DNA of 64,000 bases from Thermostichus sp047462415 (GCF_047462415.1 NZ_JANSJE010000012.1:1-64000); one strand, 5' to 3'. Positions 42,772 through 52,967 are shown, counted from the stretch's first letter. Notes: a model not told the origin generated them from the sequence alone. Made by a program: numbers and translations.

Positions 42772-43356
42772 TCACGATTCTGAGGGGTTCTGAGGCTGGG
42801 CTACTGCTGTCAAGAGGCGGCTGCCATCCACCAGCAGCAGCTCATGGCCCTCCCGCTCCGCTAACAGATCCCAAAACTCGCCCGCAACAGCTCCTGGCAA
42901 AAACCCCTCCAAGCGCAGTTGTAAGGGCGGAAATTGCTTGTTCCCTTGGGGCTTGCGCCGCACGGTTACCTCAACAAAGCCATCGTGGGGCTCGACGATG
43001 CCGCGAATGTTGAAGCCCTCCTCTGCATCTTCGGGGGCAGGCAAAAAAGGCTCATCCTCCAGCTCTGGATCTGCCTCCTCTTCCGGCAGAGCCAGAATGC
43101 GGATGACGCTCAGACCTAGGGCGCCTCCCGACCGCGGCTGTGGCTGCACGTAGTACCAGTAGGTGTGGCCGCTCTCGATGCAGTGGGTGAAAGGACGCAG
43201 CAGCTCGGCGCGGCCAGGGGTGGCCGGATACTCCACGCCATCGCTGGCAACCAACATCGCCTGCGCATAGGTCTTGGGGATCGCTTTTAGGGATCCCTTG
43301 ATCAGGCCCAAGGCACGGAACTGGTAGGGGTGAGCGGGCGGGGGCAGGGGATTCAT
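42772..43356 (-). CDS. Conserved-looking cyanobacterial hypothetical protein
   Basis: A 194-residue protein. The N-terminal part (YQFRALGLIKG, about 10-100) looks like a compact beta-rich domain; an acidic segment (PEEEADPELEDEP) and a C-terminal domain with FVEVTVRRKPQGNKQFP follow. This layout resembles a widespread cyanobacterial unknown family. The ATG at 43356 is used (MNPLPPPAHPYQF). No ribosome site is obvious. No function can be proposed. Confidence 0.75.
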   Translation of the reverse strand: MNPLPPPAHPYQFRALGLIKGSLKAIPKTYAQAMLVASDGVEYPATPGRAELLRPFTHCIESGHTYWYYVQPQPRSGGALGLSVIRILALPEEEADPELEDEPFLPAPEDAEEGFNIRGIVEPHDGFVEVTVRRKPQGNKQFPPLQLRLEGFLPGAVAGEFWDLLAEREGHELLLVDGSRLLTAVAQPQNPSES

Positions 43357-43444
43357 AGGAGTCAGCAACAGGACGGAAGGCCAAAAGAGTAGGGCTTACA
43401 AGTCTATCTCATGACAGCGGCCATCTCAGAAGTATGGGAGGCTG

Positions 43445-44128
43445 CTAATCCAGCAAAAATTGCACCCACTTCGGTGGCGGCGGCAGCGGGCAGCGGAAAT
43501 GCTCCATCACCAGAGCGGCCACCAGATGCACCGTGAACACATAGATGAGGGAGTTAAAGGCGATGAATGCCACCACCACCACCTGAACCATCCAGGGTTC
43601 CGCCACCCAGTACACCCCTAGTCTGGCCAGGGACACATCCAGCAGCCAGTTGGTCAGGCCAGTGAGTTGGATGGTCACGTAAGTCCAGAGGTTTTCCCCC
43701 ACTAGCAGGGAGGAGAGCAACAACTGGAAAACCAGGCCGAAAGCGCTGAGGGCAGCGCCGCTGGCTACCGAGACATACCAAGAGAAGCGCTGCTGCCAGA
43801 GGCGGGCACACCCGTAGCCCAGCAGGCCATAGGGAATGACGTAGAGAATGCTGCGCGTGGGCCCCATCAGCACTGTCAGCAACAGGGCGGAGACCACCAG
43901 GGCCATCGCCCCGGTGCGGGGATCCCAGCGCATCACCGCCAGCGCCACCGGAATGGGGAAAAACAGACGCATAAAGGGAGCCAGCGGCGTGTAGCTCAAG
44001 ATCCAGATCAAAGCGGCGGTGCTGGCCAAAAAAGCTGTTTCCACCACCCTCAAGGCCGGAGAGCGGGGAGGGGGCGGGGGGAGGGGAGGAAAGTCATCCG
44101 GCACAGAAGGCTGAGGCGGCGAGGGCAC
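43445..44128 (-). CDS. DUF2232 family membrane protein
   Basis: A 227-residue inner-membrane protein with a Pro-rich cytoplasmic head (about residues 1-25) and about six membrane helices, matching DUF2232 (YybS-like). Blocks such as MRLFFPIPVALAVMRWDPRTG and VIPYGLLGYG are typical. The family resembles S components of ECF transporters; substrate unknown. The start is a GTG at 44128. Confidence 0.85.
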   Translation of the reverse strand: MPSPPQPSVPDDFPPLPPPPPRSPALRVVETAFLASTAALIWILSYTPLAPFMRLFFPIPVALAVMRWDPRTGAMALVVSALLLTVLMGPTRSILYVIPYGLLGYGCARLWQQRFSWYVSVASGAALSAFGLVFQLLLSSLLVGENLWTYVTIQLTGLTNWLLDVSLARLGVYWVAEPWMVQVVVVAFIAFNSLIYVFTVHLVAALVMEHFRCPLPPPPKWVQFLLD

Positions 44129-44367
44129 ATCCAGAAACGCACGACTTTTCCCAGCTTAGGTCACCGCTTGCCGGGTTGGGCGCAACCGTTTATTTGATGT
44201 AAAACGGCTGGGGGAGGAACCCTGTTGTCGATGCCCACCACCCCAGCGGATCCCTTGTGGGTTCCATCAACTTGTCTTGAAATGAGTGGGGCGTTCTGGT
44301 AATGTCGAGGCGGGATCTTCATTTGAAAAGGCGGGATCCCTACTGAACGATTTTGGGATCAATCAAC

Positions 44368-45378
44368 ATGGCAGTGCGGGTGGGCATCAACGGTTTTGGC
44401 CGCATCGGACGGTTGGTGTTGCGGGCGGCTTGGGGCTGGCCGGAGCTGGAATTTGCCCACATCAACGAGATCAAAGGCGGGCCTGCCACCGCAGCTCACC
44501 TGCTCAAGTTCGACTCGGTGCAGGGCCGCTGGAACATCGACATCGAGGCATCCGGCCAAGGGCTGCGCATCCAAGACAAAGCCCTCACCTTCAGCGAGTA
44601 CAAATCTCCTGGCGAAGTCCCCTGGGCCGATTTGGGGATCGACCTGGTGCTGGAGTGCTCAGGCAAATTTGTCAAGGCGGCAGAACTGGACGCCTACTTC
44701 AAAGCGGGGGTGCGCAAGGTCATTGTGGCTGCCCCCGTCCAGGATGAGGCGGCCCTCAACATCGTCATGGGCATCAACGACCACCTCTACGATCCGGGCC
44801 GCCACCATTTGCTCACAGCCGCCTCCTGCACCACCAACTGCCTGGCCCCCTTGGTGAAGGTCATCCACGAGGGGATCGGCATCCTACACGGGGTGATCAC
44901 CACCGTCCACGACGTCACCAACACCCAAAGTATGGTGGATGCCCCGCACAAGGATTTGCGGCGGGCGCGCTCGGCTCTGCTGTCTTTGGTGCCCACCACC
45001 ACCGGCTCGGCTAAGGCCATCGGCCTCATCTACCCTGAGCTCAACGGCAAGCTCAACGGCCTTGCGGTGCGCGTGCCCCTGCTGAATGCCTCTTTGACCG
45101 ACGCCGTGTTCGAGGTGAGGCGGCCCACCAGCGTGGAAGAAGTCAATCACCTCTTGAAGACTGCAGCCGAGGGGGAACTCAAGGGCATCCTCGGCTATGA
45201 GGAGCTGCCCCTTGTCTCGGTGGATTTCAAGGGGGATCCCCGCTCCAGCATTGTGGATGCCCCCTCGACCATGGTGGTGGACGGCACCCAGGTGAAGATC
45301 CTGGCCTGGTACGACAACGAATGGGGCTACGCCAACCGCATGGCGGAATTGGCCCGCAAAGTGGCTCTCAGCTTATAG
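44368..45378 (+). CDS. Glyceraldehyde-3-phosphate dehydrogenase, ArsJ-associated
   Basis: A 336-residue GAPDH, with NAD-binding GINGFGRIGR at residues 6-15 and the catalytic cysteine Cys154 in ASCTTNCLAP. It lies 13 bases before arsJ, the hallmark pairing for arsenate resistance: GAPDH adds arsenate to glyceraldehyde-3-phosphate and the unstable 1-arseno-3-phosphoglycerate is expelled by ArsJ. It is therefore probably not the housekeeping Gap1 or Gap2. The ATG at 44368 (MAVRVGING) is chosen over the TTG at 44353. No arsR-type regulator is adjacent. Confidence 0.9.
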   Translation: MAVRVGINGFGRIGRLVLRAAWGWPELEFAHINEIKGGPATAAHLLKFDSVQGRWNIDIEASGQGLRIQDKALTFSEYKSPGEVPWADLGIDLVLECSGKFVKAAELDAYFKAGVRKVIVAAPVQDEAALNIVMGINDHLYDPGRHHLLTAASCTTNCLAPLVKVIHEGIGILHGVITTVHDVTNTQSMVDAPHKDLRRARSALLSLVPTTTGSAKAIGLIYPELNGKLNGLAVRVPLLNASLTDAVFEVRRPTSVEEVNHLLKTAAEGELKGILGYEELPLVSVDFKGDPRSSIVDAPSTMVVDGTQVKILAWYDNEWGYANRMAELARKVALSL

Positions 45379-45391
45379 AGGAGACCTGCCC

Positions 45392-46678
45392 ATGACTGCT
45401 GTCTCAAGTGCCCAAGCTGCCGCAGTGCGCAACTATGCCCTAGTAACCGCCGCCTACTGGGGATTTACCATCACCGACGGCGCCATCCGCATGTTGGTGC
45501 TGCTGCACTTCCACAAGTTGGGCTTCACCCCGATTCAGATTGCCATGCTGTTTCTCTTCTACGAGATCTTCGGGGTGATCACCAACTTTCTGGGCGGCTG
45601 GATTGGATCCCTGTTTGGCCTGCGGCTCACTCTGTACGGGGGCATTGCCATTCAGATCTTCGGCCTGGTGATGCTGGGGGTGATCAACCTGCAGTGGCCG
45701 ATCTGGGGCCAGGTGGCCTACGTAATGACGGCCCAGGCCCTGGCCGGGATCGCCAAGGATCTCACCAAGATGAGTTCCAAAAGCGCCATCCGCCTGGTGG
45801 TGCCCAAGGAGGCCGAGTCCCGCCTGTTCCGCTGGGTGGCCATGCTGACGGGATCCAAGAACGCCCTCAAGGGGGTGGGGTTCTTTGTGGGGGCGGCCCT
45901 GCTGCAGATCTTCACCGAGATCTACGGGGATCCCATGGGCTTCCGCATGGCCAACTTCGTGCAGGCGGGGGCGCTGGCTTTGATCTTCTCTTCGGGGGTG
46001 CTACTGCCGGCGGATATGGGCAAGGTCAAGGCCAAGATCCCCTTCAAGCGCCTCTTTTCCAAGAGCAAAGAGATCAACCTTCTCTCGGCGGCCCGCTTTT
46101 TCCTGTTTGGGTCGCGGGATGTGTGGTTTGTGGTGGCCCTGCCGGTGTTCCTCTACGACGAGCTGGGCTGGACGTTTATGCAGGTGGGCAGCTACATGGC
46201 CATCTGGGTTATCGGCTATGGCTTTATTCAGTTTGTAGCGCCGCAACTGTTGGGGGGGGGGCGCCCGGGCCGCGCGCCCAAGGCCCGCACCATTCAGATC
46301 TGGACGTTGACCTTGACGGCAGTGCCGGCGCTCATTGCCACCGCCTTTATGGCCGGCCTGCCGCCGGAATGGGTGGTGACCGGCGGCCTCATCCTCTTTG
46401 GGATCGTCTTCGCCTTCAACTCGGCGGTGCACTCCTACCTGGTGTTGGCCTATACAGAAGATGACGATGTCGCCCTCAACGTGGGCTTTTACTACATGGC
46501 CAATTCCGGTGGGCGCCTGCTGGGGACGGTGACCTCCGGGATCCTCTTCCAGCTTTATGGCTTGGTGGGCTGCCTTTGGTTTTCTACCCTGTTGATCTTG
46601 GCGGCGGGGCTGTTCTCGCTGAAGTTGCCCGATCCCAGCAAAACGCCGGTGGAGTGGGTGGTTAAGCCAGGCGATTGA
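45392..46678 (+). CDS. arsJ: Organoarsenical efflux MFS transporter ArsJ
   Basis: A 428-residue MFS permease with about 11-12 membrane helices. It shows ArsJ features: YALVTAAYWGFTITDGAIRMLVLLHF at the start, LAGIAKDLTKMSSKSAIR and FGSRDVWFVVALPVFLY. It exports 1-arseno-3-phosphoglycerate, which breaks down to arsenate outside. A GAGGAG ribosome site precedes the ATG. It forms a two-gene unit with the GAPDH. Arsenic-rich geothermal water would give a clear selective reason. Confidence 0.93.
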   Translation: MTAVSSAQAAAVRNYALVTAAYWGFTITDGAIRMLVLLHFHKLGFTPIQIAMLFLFYEIFGVITNFLGGWIGSLFGLRLTLYGGIAIQIFGLVMLGVINLQWPIWGQVAYVMTAQALAGIAKDLTKMSSKSAIRLVVPKEAESRLFRWVAMLTGSKNALKGVGFFVGAALLQIFTEIYGDPMGFRMANFVQAGALALIFSSGVLLPADMGKVKAKIPFKRLFSKSKEINLLSAARFFLFGSRDVWFVVALPVFLYDELGWTFMQVGSYMAIWVIGYGFIQFVAPQLLGGGRPGRAPKARTIQIWTLTLTAVPALIATAFMAGLPPEWVVTGGLILFGIVFAFNSAVHSYLVLAYTEDDDVALNVGFYYMANSGGRLLGTVTSGILFQLYGLVGCLWFSTLLILAAGLFSLKLPDPSKTPVEWVVKPGD

Positions 46679-46795
46679 AAACTGAGCTCGATCCCATCCA
46701 TCAAGTGGAGGAGGGGAAAGGACTCTGCGCCCGAACCCCGCCCAAGGGGGAGATAGATGAGATAGTAGAAGGGCAAGCAGCATTTCCGGCAGCCT

Positions 46796-48427
46796 ATGAG
46801 CCTGCGCATCGTTCCCACAACTCCCTTCCCTGGCCAAAAACCCGGCACTTCTGGGCTGCGCAAGCCGGTGCCCGTGTTTCAGCAGCCCCATTACCTGGAA
46901 AACTTCCTCCAATCCATTTTTGATGTCCTCGAGGGATCCGCCGGCCAAACTCTGGTGGTGGGAGGAGATGGCCGCTACCACAACCGGGAGGCCATTCAGG
47001 TTCTGCTCAAGATGGCGGCGGCCAACGGCATGGGGCGGGTACTGGTGGGGCAGGGAGGGATCCTCTCCACGCCGGCGGTCTCCTGTCTCATCCGCAAATA
47101 CGGGGCCTATGGGGGGATCATTCTCTCGGCCAGCCACAACCCCGGCGGCCCAGAAGGGGACTTCGGCATCAAGTACAACATCGGCAACGGCGGCCCTGCC
47201 CCGGAGAAGCTGACCGAGGCCATTTACGCTCGTACCCAGCAGATCCGGGAGTACCGCATCCTGGAAGCTGCCGATGTCGATCTGGAGTGCTTGGGCGAGC
47301 AACGGCTGGGATCCCTGACGGTGTCCGTCATCGACCCGGTGGCCGATTACTTGGGCCTGATGCAGCGCCTGTTCGATTTCGACGCCATCCGCGACTACCT
47401 GGCCTCTGGGATCCGTATCGCCTTCGACGCCATGCACGCCGTCACCGGCCCCTATGCTCGCGCCATTTTGCAGGGATCCTTGGGAGCGCCAGAGGGCAGC
47501 GTGCTCAACGGGCAGCCCCTGCCGGATTTTGGCGGCGGACACCCGGATCCCAACCCGGTGCATGCCCGCTCATTGCTGGAGCTGCTGTTTCGGGAAGACG
47601 GGCCGGACTTCGGGGCGGCCTCCGATGGGGATGGGGATCGCAACCTCATCCTGGGCCGCCAATTCTACGTCACCCCCAGCGACAGCTTGGCCGTGCTGGC
47701 AGCCAATGCCCACCTGGTGCCCGGCTACCGGGAGGGCTTGGTGGGAATTGCCCGCTCCATGCCCACCAGCCAAGCGGCGGATCGGGTGGCAGCCAAGTTG
47801 GGGATCCCTTGCTACGAAACCCCCACCGGCTGGAAATTCTTCGGCAACCTATTGGATGCCGGCAAAGTGACCCTCTGCGGGGAAGAGAGCTTCGGCACCG
47901 GATCCCACCACATCCGCGAAAAAGATGGGCTCTGGGCCGTCCTGTTTTGGCTGAACATTCTGGCCGTCCGACGGCAGCCGGTGCGGCAGATCGTGGAGGA
48001 ACATTGGCACATCTACGGACGCAACGTCTACTCCCGCCACGACTACGAGGGCCTGCCGGTGGAAGTGGCCGAGGCCCTTATGGAAAACCTGCAGCGCTCC
48101 CTGCCCGGGTGGGTGGGCCAGCGTTTGGGATCCCACAGGGTGACCTATGCCGACAACTTCAGCTATACCGATCCCGTGGACGGCAGCACCACCCGTAACC
48201 AAGGGATCCGCATCGGCTTTGAAGATGGATCCCGTGTTATTTACCGTCTCTCGGGAACGGGCACCCAAGGAGCCACTCTGCGGGTATACCTAGAGCGACT
48301 GGAGCTGGATCCCGCCCGGCATGGCTTGGATCCCCAGGTGGCCCTGGCTGAGCAGATTCAACTGGCCGATCACCTTGCCCAGATTCGCGCCCGCACGGGT
48401 CGGCAGCAGCCAGACGTCGTTACCTAG
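46796..48427 (+). CDS. pgm: Phosphoglucomutase (alpha-D-glucose phosphate-specific)
   Basis: A 543-residue alpha-D-phosphohexomutase interconverting glucose-1-phosphate and glucose-6-phosphate, key to glycogen and nucleotide-sugar synthesis. The active-site phosphoserine lies in SASHNPGG, the magnesium loop in SDGDGDRN and the sugar-specificity loop in GEESFGTG. The family N-terminus VPTTPFPGQKPGTSGLRK supports the ATG at 46796. It lies 117 bases after arsJ and probably has its own promoter. Confidence 0.95.
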   Translation: MSLRIVPTTPFPGQKPGTSGLRKPVPVFQQPHYLENFLQSIFDVLEGSAGQTLVVGGDGRYHNREAIQVLLKMAAANGMGRVLVGQGGILSTPAVSCLIRKYGAYGGIILSASHNPGGPEGDFGIKYNIGNGGPAPEKLTEAIYARTQQIREYRILEAADVDLECLGEQRLGSLTVSVIDPVADYLGLMQRLFDFDAIRDYLASGIRIAFDAMHAVTGPYARAILQGSLGAPEGSVLNGQPLPDFGGGHPDPNPVHARSLLELLFREDGPDFGAASDGDGDRNLILGRQFYVTPSDSLAVLAANAHLVPGYREGLVGIARSMPTSQAADRVAAKLGIPCYETPTGWKFFGNLLDAGKVTLCGEESFGTGSHHIREKDGLWAVLFWLNILAVRRQPVRQIVEEHWHIYGRNVYSRHDYEGLPVEVAEALMENLQRSLPGWVGQRLGSHRVTYADNFSYTDPVDGSTTRNQGIRIGFEDGSRVIYRLSGTGTQGATLRVYLERLELDPARHGLDPQVALAEQIQLADHLAQIRARTGRQQPDVVT

Positions 48428-48450
48428 TCCTTACCTAAGAGAACTCCGGA

Positions 48451-51400
48451 TCAGCGGGCCAGACTATCCAGGCTGAATGCACCCACCGGAGAGGTCAGTT
48501 GAAACTCCCCCCGCTCCTGGGTCAGGCCCACCGGACGGCTGGGGAAAGCCACCAGGATCCCCTCCAGGCGCAGCGACTCCGCCAGCGGATCGTAGGCCAA
48601 GCGCAGCTCGAAATCCCGCAGGTCGCGGCGCACCTCAATGCGGCGGATCCCTGCCTCCGTCAGGCCCAGGCGGAGCCGCCAGTGGTTTTGCCACTGCGTG
48701 CCGAGGGTGGCATCCAACTCCAGTCCATAGGTAGAGATCTGGCCTAGCCGCGGATCGTAAACCGCCTGCAGCGCGTAGCTGATCCCCGGCTCATAGCTAT
48801 CTAGACCCGAGCGCTGCTCCCGGTTGAAGGTGGTGCTGCTGCGCCCTCGATATTCCAGACGGATCGGTTGTAACTGCCCCTCGTTGAGGTCGTAGGAGGT
48901 TTGGACCTGGATGTTGAATAGCTCAGGGGTGGTGTTCCAGGTAAAGTTGGCGTTGAGGGTGTCCCACCTTTGGGCGACAAAGTCGTAGCCAAGGGTGGTG
49001 TCGAAGCGCAACAGGTTTTTTACTTCCGCCTGCAGCTCCTGCAAGTTGCGGGAGGCAATCGCTTCCAAGTCCTCCGGGGTGTCGTCCGGGAAGGTCAGAG
49101 CTATGGGCAGCTCGCCGGGCAGGTCATCTTCAAAGGCAATGTAGCCGGGGGGCACGTTGGGCAGGAAGTCGCGCGGCGTAAAGAAGCTGATGTTAGCGTT
49201 GAGGCGATCGACATCCTTGGGGCTGACGGAAAGGGTTTGAAAAGGAGCGGAATTGTTGCCGTAAAAGGTGCGGCTGTAGCGCAGGTCGATGGTGTTCCAG
49301 TCGGCGGGCTTGAGGCTGAGGCGGGGGTTGAGGCTGACGGTGGATTCCTGGTCGGGGGTTGAGTACAGGACTTGGGTGTAGTCGATCGAGCCGGGCATGA
49401 AGGTGATCCAGGGAGCCGGTTGAATGTCGTTGAATTGAAGGCTGGAGCGCAGCTCGTAGCGATTGAAAAAGTTAAGGCCGGATCCCACTTCTCGATCTGG
49501 CTGTTGCTCTTGGGTCAGGGTGAGGGCGTTGCTGAGGAAGATATCGGGAGTGATGCGGAGGAGATCGGGATTGAAGGCCAGCTCGAAGTTGCGGCGCGGC
49601 TCGGTGTCGCCGTTGGAGCTGCTGTAGGCGCGGTAGTTGAGGCGGTAGGTGCCTCCCCAGCCGGGTGGGGTGAGTTGGGCACCCAGCGTCAGCCGCGCAT
49701 CAGCGAAATCCGGCCCATCTTTGACGCTCACCCGCTGGTTGTAGTCCAGGCGCAGATCCGATTGCAGCCAAGGCACGCCCCCGTAGCGCTGGATGTGGCT
49801 GAGGGTGAGGGGAAAGCTATAGGTGCCGTTTTCCTGGGATCCACTGCGGCTGATGTTGAGGGTGGTGGTGGAGAGATCCCCCTGAAAGGTGGTGTTGAGG
49901 CGCAGGTCGGCGTTGTCGTTACGCCCGCCGGCAGGGCGGTAGGTGTTGTCCAGGTTGAGGTTGAGCTGGCCCCGCAGTTGGCCCTCTTGGCCGAGGAGGT
50001 TGGCGGCGTAGAAGTCGAAGTTGTGGTCGAGGCGGAAGCGGCTGGAGAAGCGCCGCTGGTCGGCCTCGGTTACCAGGTAAAACTGGGCCCGCCCGTAGTT
50101 GACGCTGTCGGGGATGGGGAGGATGTAGTCGTGTAGAAAGCCGATGCCCAGGCCTTTCTTCTGCAGGACATCCAGCCGCAGGCCACCGAAGTTGTACTCG
50201 TCGAAGCGATAGGCCCAACTGGATTTGACAAACACCCCTTCCGCCTCACTGCGCCCCGGCAGCACCCACTGGTGATCCCGCAGGCTGTAAATGAAAAGAG
50301 GCAAGTAGGCAATCTGCAGCCCCGCCCGCAGATCGCCCTCTTCGCTGAGCTCGCCGCCGGCAAAGACGCGGGCGTCGTAAACGATGACCCGGTCATCGGG
50401 AAACACCTCCACCCGATCCCCTTGCACGTAGTGGGTGATGGGCGGCTTCGGCGAGGTGGTGACGGTGGCCTTCTCAAAAAAAATCTGATCCCCCAACAGG
50501 GCGGTGGTCTCTTGGCTGCGCACAAAAACCTGGGTGCCCGGCTCCTCCCCCGGCAGGATCACCAGCGAGTTTTCAAATTGGGCAGACCGCCTGGGGATGT
50601 CCAGATCCAAGTTGCGCCCCTCGATTTGCCGGATGCCGCGACCCTGGGGGCCAGGGGGCTGTTCCATCCGGAAGGGGCCCTCGCTGCGCAGGCGCCGTTC
50701 CCGCCGGTAAAACAACAGCCGCTCGCCAGTGATGCGGGTGCCGTCCGCCAGTTGGATCTGGGCGTTTCCCTCGGCAATGCCCAGGTCTTGTTCGGCGATG
50801 TAGCTGAGCACATCCCCACTGACGTTGATCTGATCCGGGTCGAGGGGGATCTGCCGTTGGCTGGTGGCGGTGGCCGCCAGCTGCTGGCGAATCTGGGATC
50901 CCCCCACTCGGCCTAGGTCAACGTTCCCCGCCGTCTCGGTGCTCAGATCCCGTAGAAGCGGGAACTGCTCCAGCAGTTGAGGGGCCAGGGGGGAACCGAC
51001 AGTAGGAACAAAAGCTTCTGTTCCGGTTTCGCTTCCCCCTTGAGTGGTTCCCGTCCCTCCCGACGCAGGGATCGCCAAGCTCCCACCGGCTTGCGAGATC
51101 AAGGAAGGAACGGTCTGGGGGAAAGGCGGGATCCGGTTGGTTGGCGACAGCGGGCCGGAGGCCTCACCCAGCTCCGCTTGCCCTTGAGCAGTGGCCGGGC
51201 TCTCGACAGTGGATCCTAGGGCGCGCGTAGCCTCGGTGGGACGCAGCCGGAGTTCTTCTTCCATCCGCAGGGCAGCAGCTTGGGAACGGGGGGAGCCGAG
51301 GGAGTCCAGAGTCGGAACGGTTGCAGGGGGCGTCGCTGCTGAAGCGGGCCGGGAAGACGGCGTTGCCTGGGCCTGTTGTGCCTGCCGCCGGGCGTGGGCC

Positions 51401-51792
51401 GCCGCCCCTTCGGCCAAAAGCCGTTGCAGCCGCTGCCGGTTTAGCTCTTCTGGCGTGAGGGCCTTTTCAGGAGGGGTGCTGGGTGGCAGGGATCCAGAAG
51501 CTCCAGGATCAGAACCAGAGGCCGCAGGAGATCCAGTTGCCGTCGTCAAGGGCACAGCAGGCGGGGAGGATTGGGCCTCGGCCAAGGTGATGGGATCCCC
51601 CAATCGGCTGGCACCGGGATCCCGCCTTTGCTGGGCCGCCCAAAAGCGCTGGTAGCCCTCCAGATCGGTGGGCAGGGGATCCAACTGGGCAAAGACCGCC
51701 TCCCCCATCCCCACCCACAGGGAGCTGCCCCAGCAAAGGGCTAGCCACCTTGCCCAAGGGCTGAAGCCATGTGGGAAGTTGCCGAATCTCAC
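48451..51792 (-). CDS. lptD: LPS-assembly outer-membrane protein LptD (DUF3769 type)
   Basis: About 1113 residues. A signal peptide (residues about 10-35, ending EAVFAQ) is followed by a long Pro/Ala/Thr-rich linker (about 90-270), an OstA-like jellyroll (near 320-480, VSGDVLSYIAEQDLGIAEGNAQIQL) and a large beta-barrel C-terminal half with many alternating aromatic residues. LptD inserts glycolipids into the outer leaflet. The GTG at 51792 overlaps the LptF/G stop as GTGA; a GTG at 51807 is the alternative. It completes lptC-lptF/G-lptD. Confidence 0.9.
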   Translation of the reverse strand: MRFGNFPHGFSPWARWLALCWGSSLWVGMGEAVFAQLDPLPTDLEGYQRFWAAQQRRDPGASRLGDPITLAEAQSSPPAVPLTTATGSPAASGSDPGASGSLPPSTPPEKALTPEELNRQRLQRLLAEGAAAHARRQAQQAQATPSSRPASAATPPATVPTLDSLGSPRSQAAALRMEEELRLRPTEATRALGSTVESPATAQGQAELGEASGPLSPTNRIPPFPQTVPSLISQAGGSLAIPASGGTGTTQGGSETGTEAFVPTVGSPLAPQLLEQFPLLRDLSTETAGNVDLGRVGGSQIRQQLAATATSQRQIPLDPDQINVSGDVLSYIAEQDLGIAEGNAQIQLADGTRITGERLLFYRRERRLRSEGPFRMEQPPGPQGRGIRQIEGRNLDLDIPRRSAQFENSLVILPGEEPGTQVFVRSQETTALLGDQIFFEKATVTTSPKPPITHYVQGDRVEVFPDDRVIVYDARVFAGGELSEEGDLRAGLQIAYLPLFIYSLRDHQWVLPGRSEAEGVFVKSSWAYRFDEYNFGGLRLDVLQKKGLGIGFLHDYILPIPDSVNYGRAQFYLVTEADQRRFSSRFRLDHNFDFYAANLLGQEGQLRGQLNLNLDNTYRPAGGRNDNADLRLNTTFQGDLSTTTLNISRSGSQENGTYSFPLTLSHIQRYGGVPWLQSDLRLDYNQRVSVKDGPDFADARLTLGAQLTPPGWGGTYRLNYRAYSSSNGDTEPRRNFELAFNPDLLRITPDIFLSNALTLTQEQQPDREVGSGLNFFNRYELRSSLQFNDIQPAPWITFMPGSIDYTQVLYSTPDQESTVSLNPRLSLKPADWNTIDLRYSRTFYGNNSAPFQTLSVSPKDVDRLNANISFFTPRDFLPNVPPGYIAFEDDLPGELPIALTFPDDTPEDLEAIASRNLQELQAEVKNLLRFDTTLGYDFVAQRWDTLNANFTWNTTPELFNIQVQTSYDLNEGQLQPIRLEYRGRSSTTFNREQRSGLDSYEPGISYALQAVYDPRLGQISTYGLELDATLGTQWQNHWRLRLGLTEAGIRRIEVRRDLRDFELRLAYDPLAESLRLEGILVAFPSRPVGLTQERGEFQLTSPVGAFSLDSLAR

Positions 51793-52967
51793 CGTAAAAA
51801 CCGCCACAGTAGAGAGAAGCCCACCCCGCCGAAAATCATATTCGGCAACCAGGCGGCCAGCCAGGGATCGATCTGCTCAACTCGACCCATCGCGCGTCCC
51901 AGGCTCATCAGTACATAGTAAATAAACACCAGGACAATCGCCAGCGCCACACTACCATAGCGCCCGGTCTGCCGCACCGTTTGCAGGCCCAAGGGCGCAG
52001 CCACCAAGATGGCGAAAAAGCTGGCCAAGGGAATGGCGAACTTGAGGTGGTACTCCGTCAGGCAGCGGGCTACATCGGCAGAAGGACGTTGCTCCGCTCG
52101 ATATCGCTGGCATTGCTCCCACAGCTCTGCCGCCCGTTGCTCCTGGGGCACCTTTTCGGCGTACACCAGGCCCACCAACTTGTTGACGATGTTCAGCTCC
52201 ATCTCCGCCACCTGGCCCTCGTAGTAGGTGCTCCCCCGCTCGTCGTAGCGACGGATCACCACGTCTTGCAGGTGCCACGCTTGGCCCACCTGCTGCGCAG
52301 TTTGGGCCGAGATCACCTGCGGGTAGCGTAGGTGGCCGGTCTCGGCCTTGCGATCCAAAATCAGCAGATCGTGCATCAAGCCGGTCTTCGGGTCAATGGA
52401 TCCCACATGAAACCAAAGGTCGTCGTCCACCCGCACAATTTCTTCGGAGTCAAACGGAAGGGCATCCTGAGCCAGGATGAGGTTGGTGTTCAGGGTTTTC
52501 ACCTTTTGGTTGGTTTGGGGCACGATCACTTCATTGGTCAACAGCGCCAGGCCGCTGATCAGTAGACCGATGCAGAGCACCGGAATCAGCACCTTGCGAT
52601 AGGGGATCCCGGCGGCCCGCAGAGCCGTGATCTCGCTGTCGGCCCCCATCCTGCCCAGGGTGAGCAGGGTGGCAAAGAGGCCGGCAATGGGGAAGGTGAC
52701 CACCAAAATGGCGGGCAAGTTGAGAAGGAGAATGTGCAAAATCGTGAGGGGAGGGGCGCCTTTTTTCACCAGCAAATCGGCGTAGATAAAAAGCTGGTTG
52801 CCCAGCATCATCACCGTGCCCCCCGCCACGCCCAAAAAGAAGGGGCGGATCATCTCTTTGCAGAGATAAAACTCCAAAAAAAAGCCCCCCAACTTCAGGG
52901 ATCCCCAAAAGCTTCCCGTCTGGGCAGAAGTTCCGCGCCGTTGACCCTTGGCCAGTGGGGTGGTCAT
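51789..52967 (-). CDS. LptF/LptG-family lipopolysaccharide export permease
   Basis: A 392-residue YjgP/YjgQ permease with helices at both ends (about 45-135 and 305-390) around a periplasmic beta-jellyroll (about 140-290). The motif GLFATLLTLGRMGADSEITALRAAGIPYRK is diagnostic. It forms the inner-membrane channel of the Lpt bridge; cyanobacteria usually have a single such permease, which may act as a homodimer, so F or G cannot be distinguished. Its stop overlaps the lptD start. Confidence 0.93.
   Translation of the reverse strand: MTTPLAKGQRRGTSAQTGSFWGSLKLGGFFLEFYLCKEMIRPFFLGVAGGTVMMLGNQLFIYADLLVKKGAPPLTILHILLLNLPAILVVTFPIAGLFATLLTLGRMGADSEITALRAAGIPYRKVLIPVLCIGLLISGLALLTNEVIVPQTNQKVKTLNTNLILAQDALPFDSEEIVRVDDDLWFHVGSIDPKTGLMHDLLILDRKAETGHLRYPQVISAQTAQQVGQAWHLQDVVIRRYDERGSTYYEGQVAEMELNIVNKLVGLVYAEKVPQEQRAAELWEQCQRYRAEQRPSADVARCLTEYHLKFAIPLASFFAILVAAPLGLQTVRQTGRYGSVALAIVLVFIYYVLMSLGRAMGRVEQIDPWLAAWLPNMIFGGVGFSLLWRFLR

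Noticed and set aside
46001..47563. 520-codon frame antisense to arsJ and pgm
   Set aside because: It crosses two well-supported genes and has no protein-like pattern.
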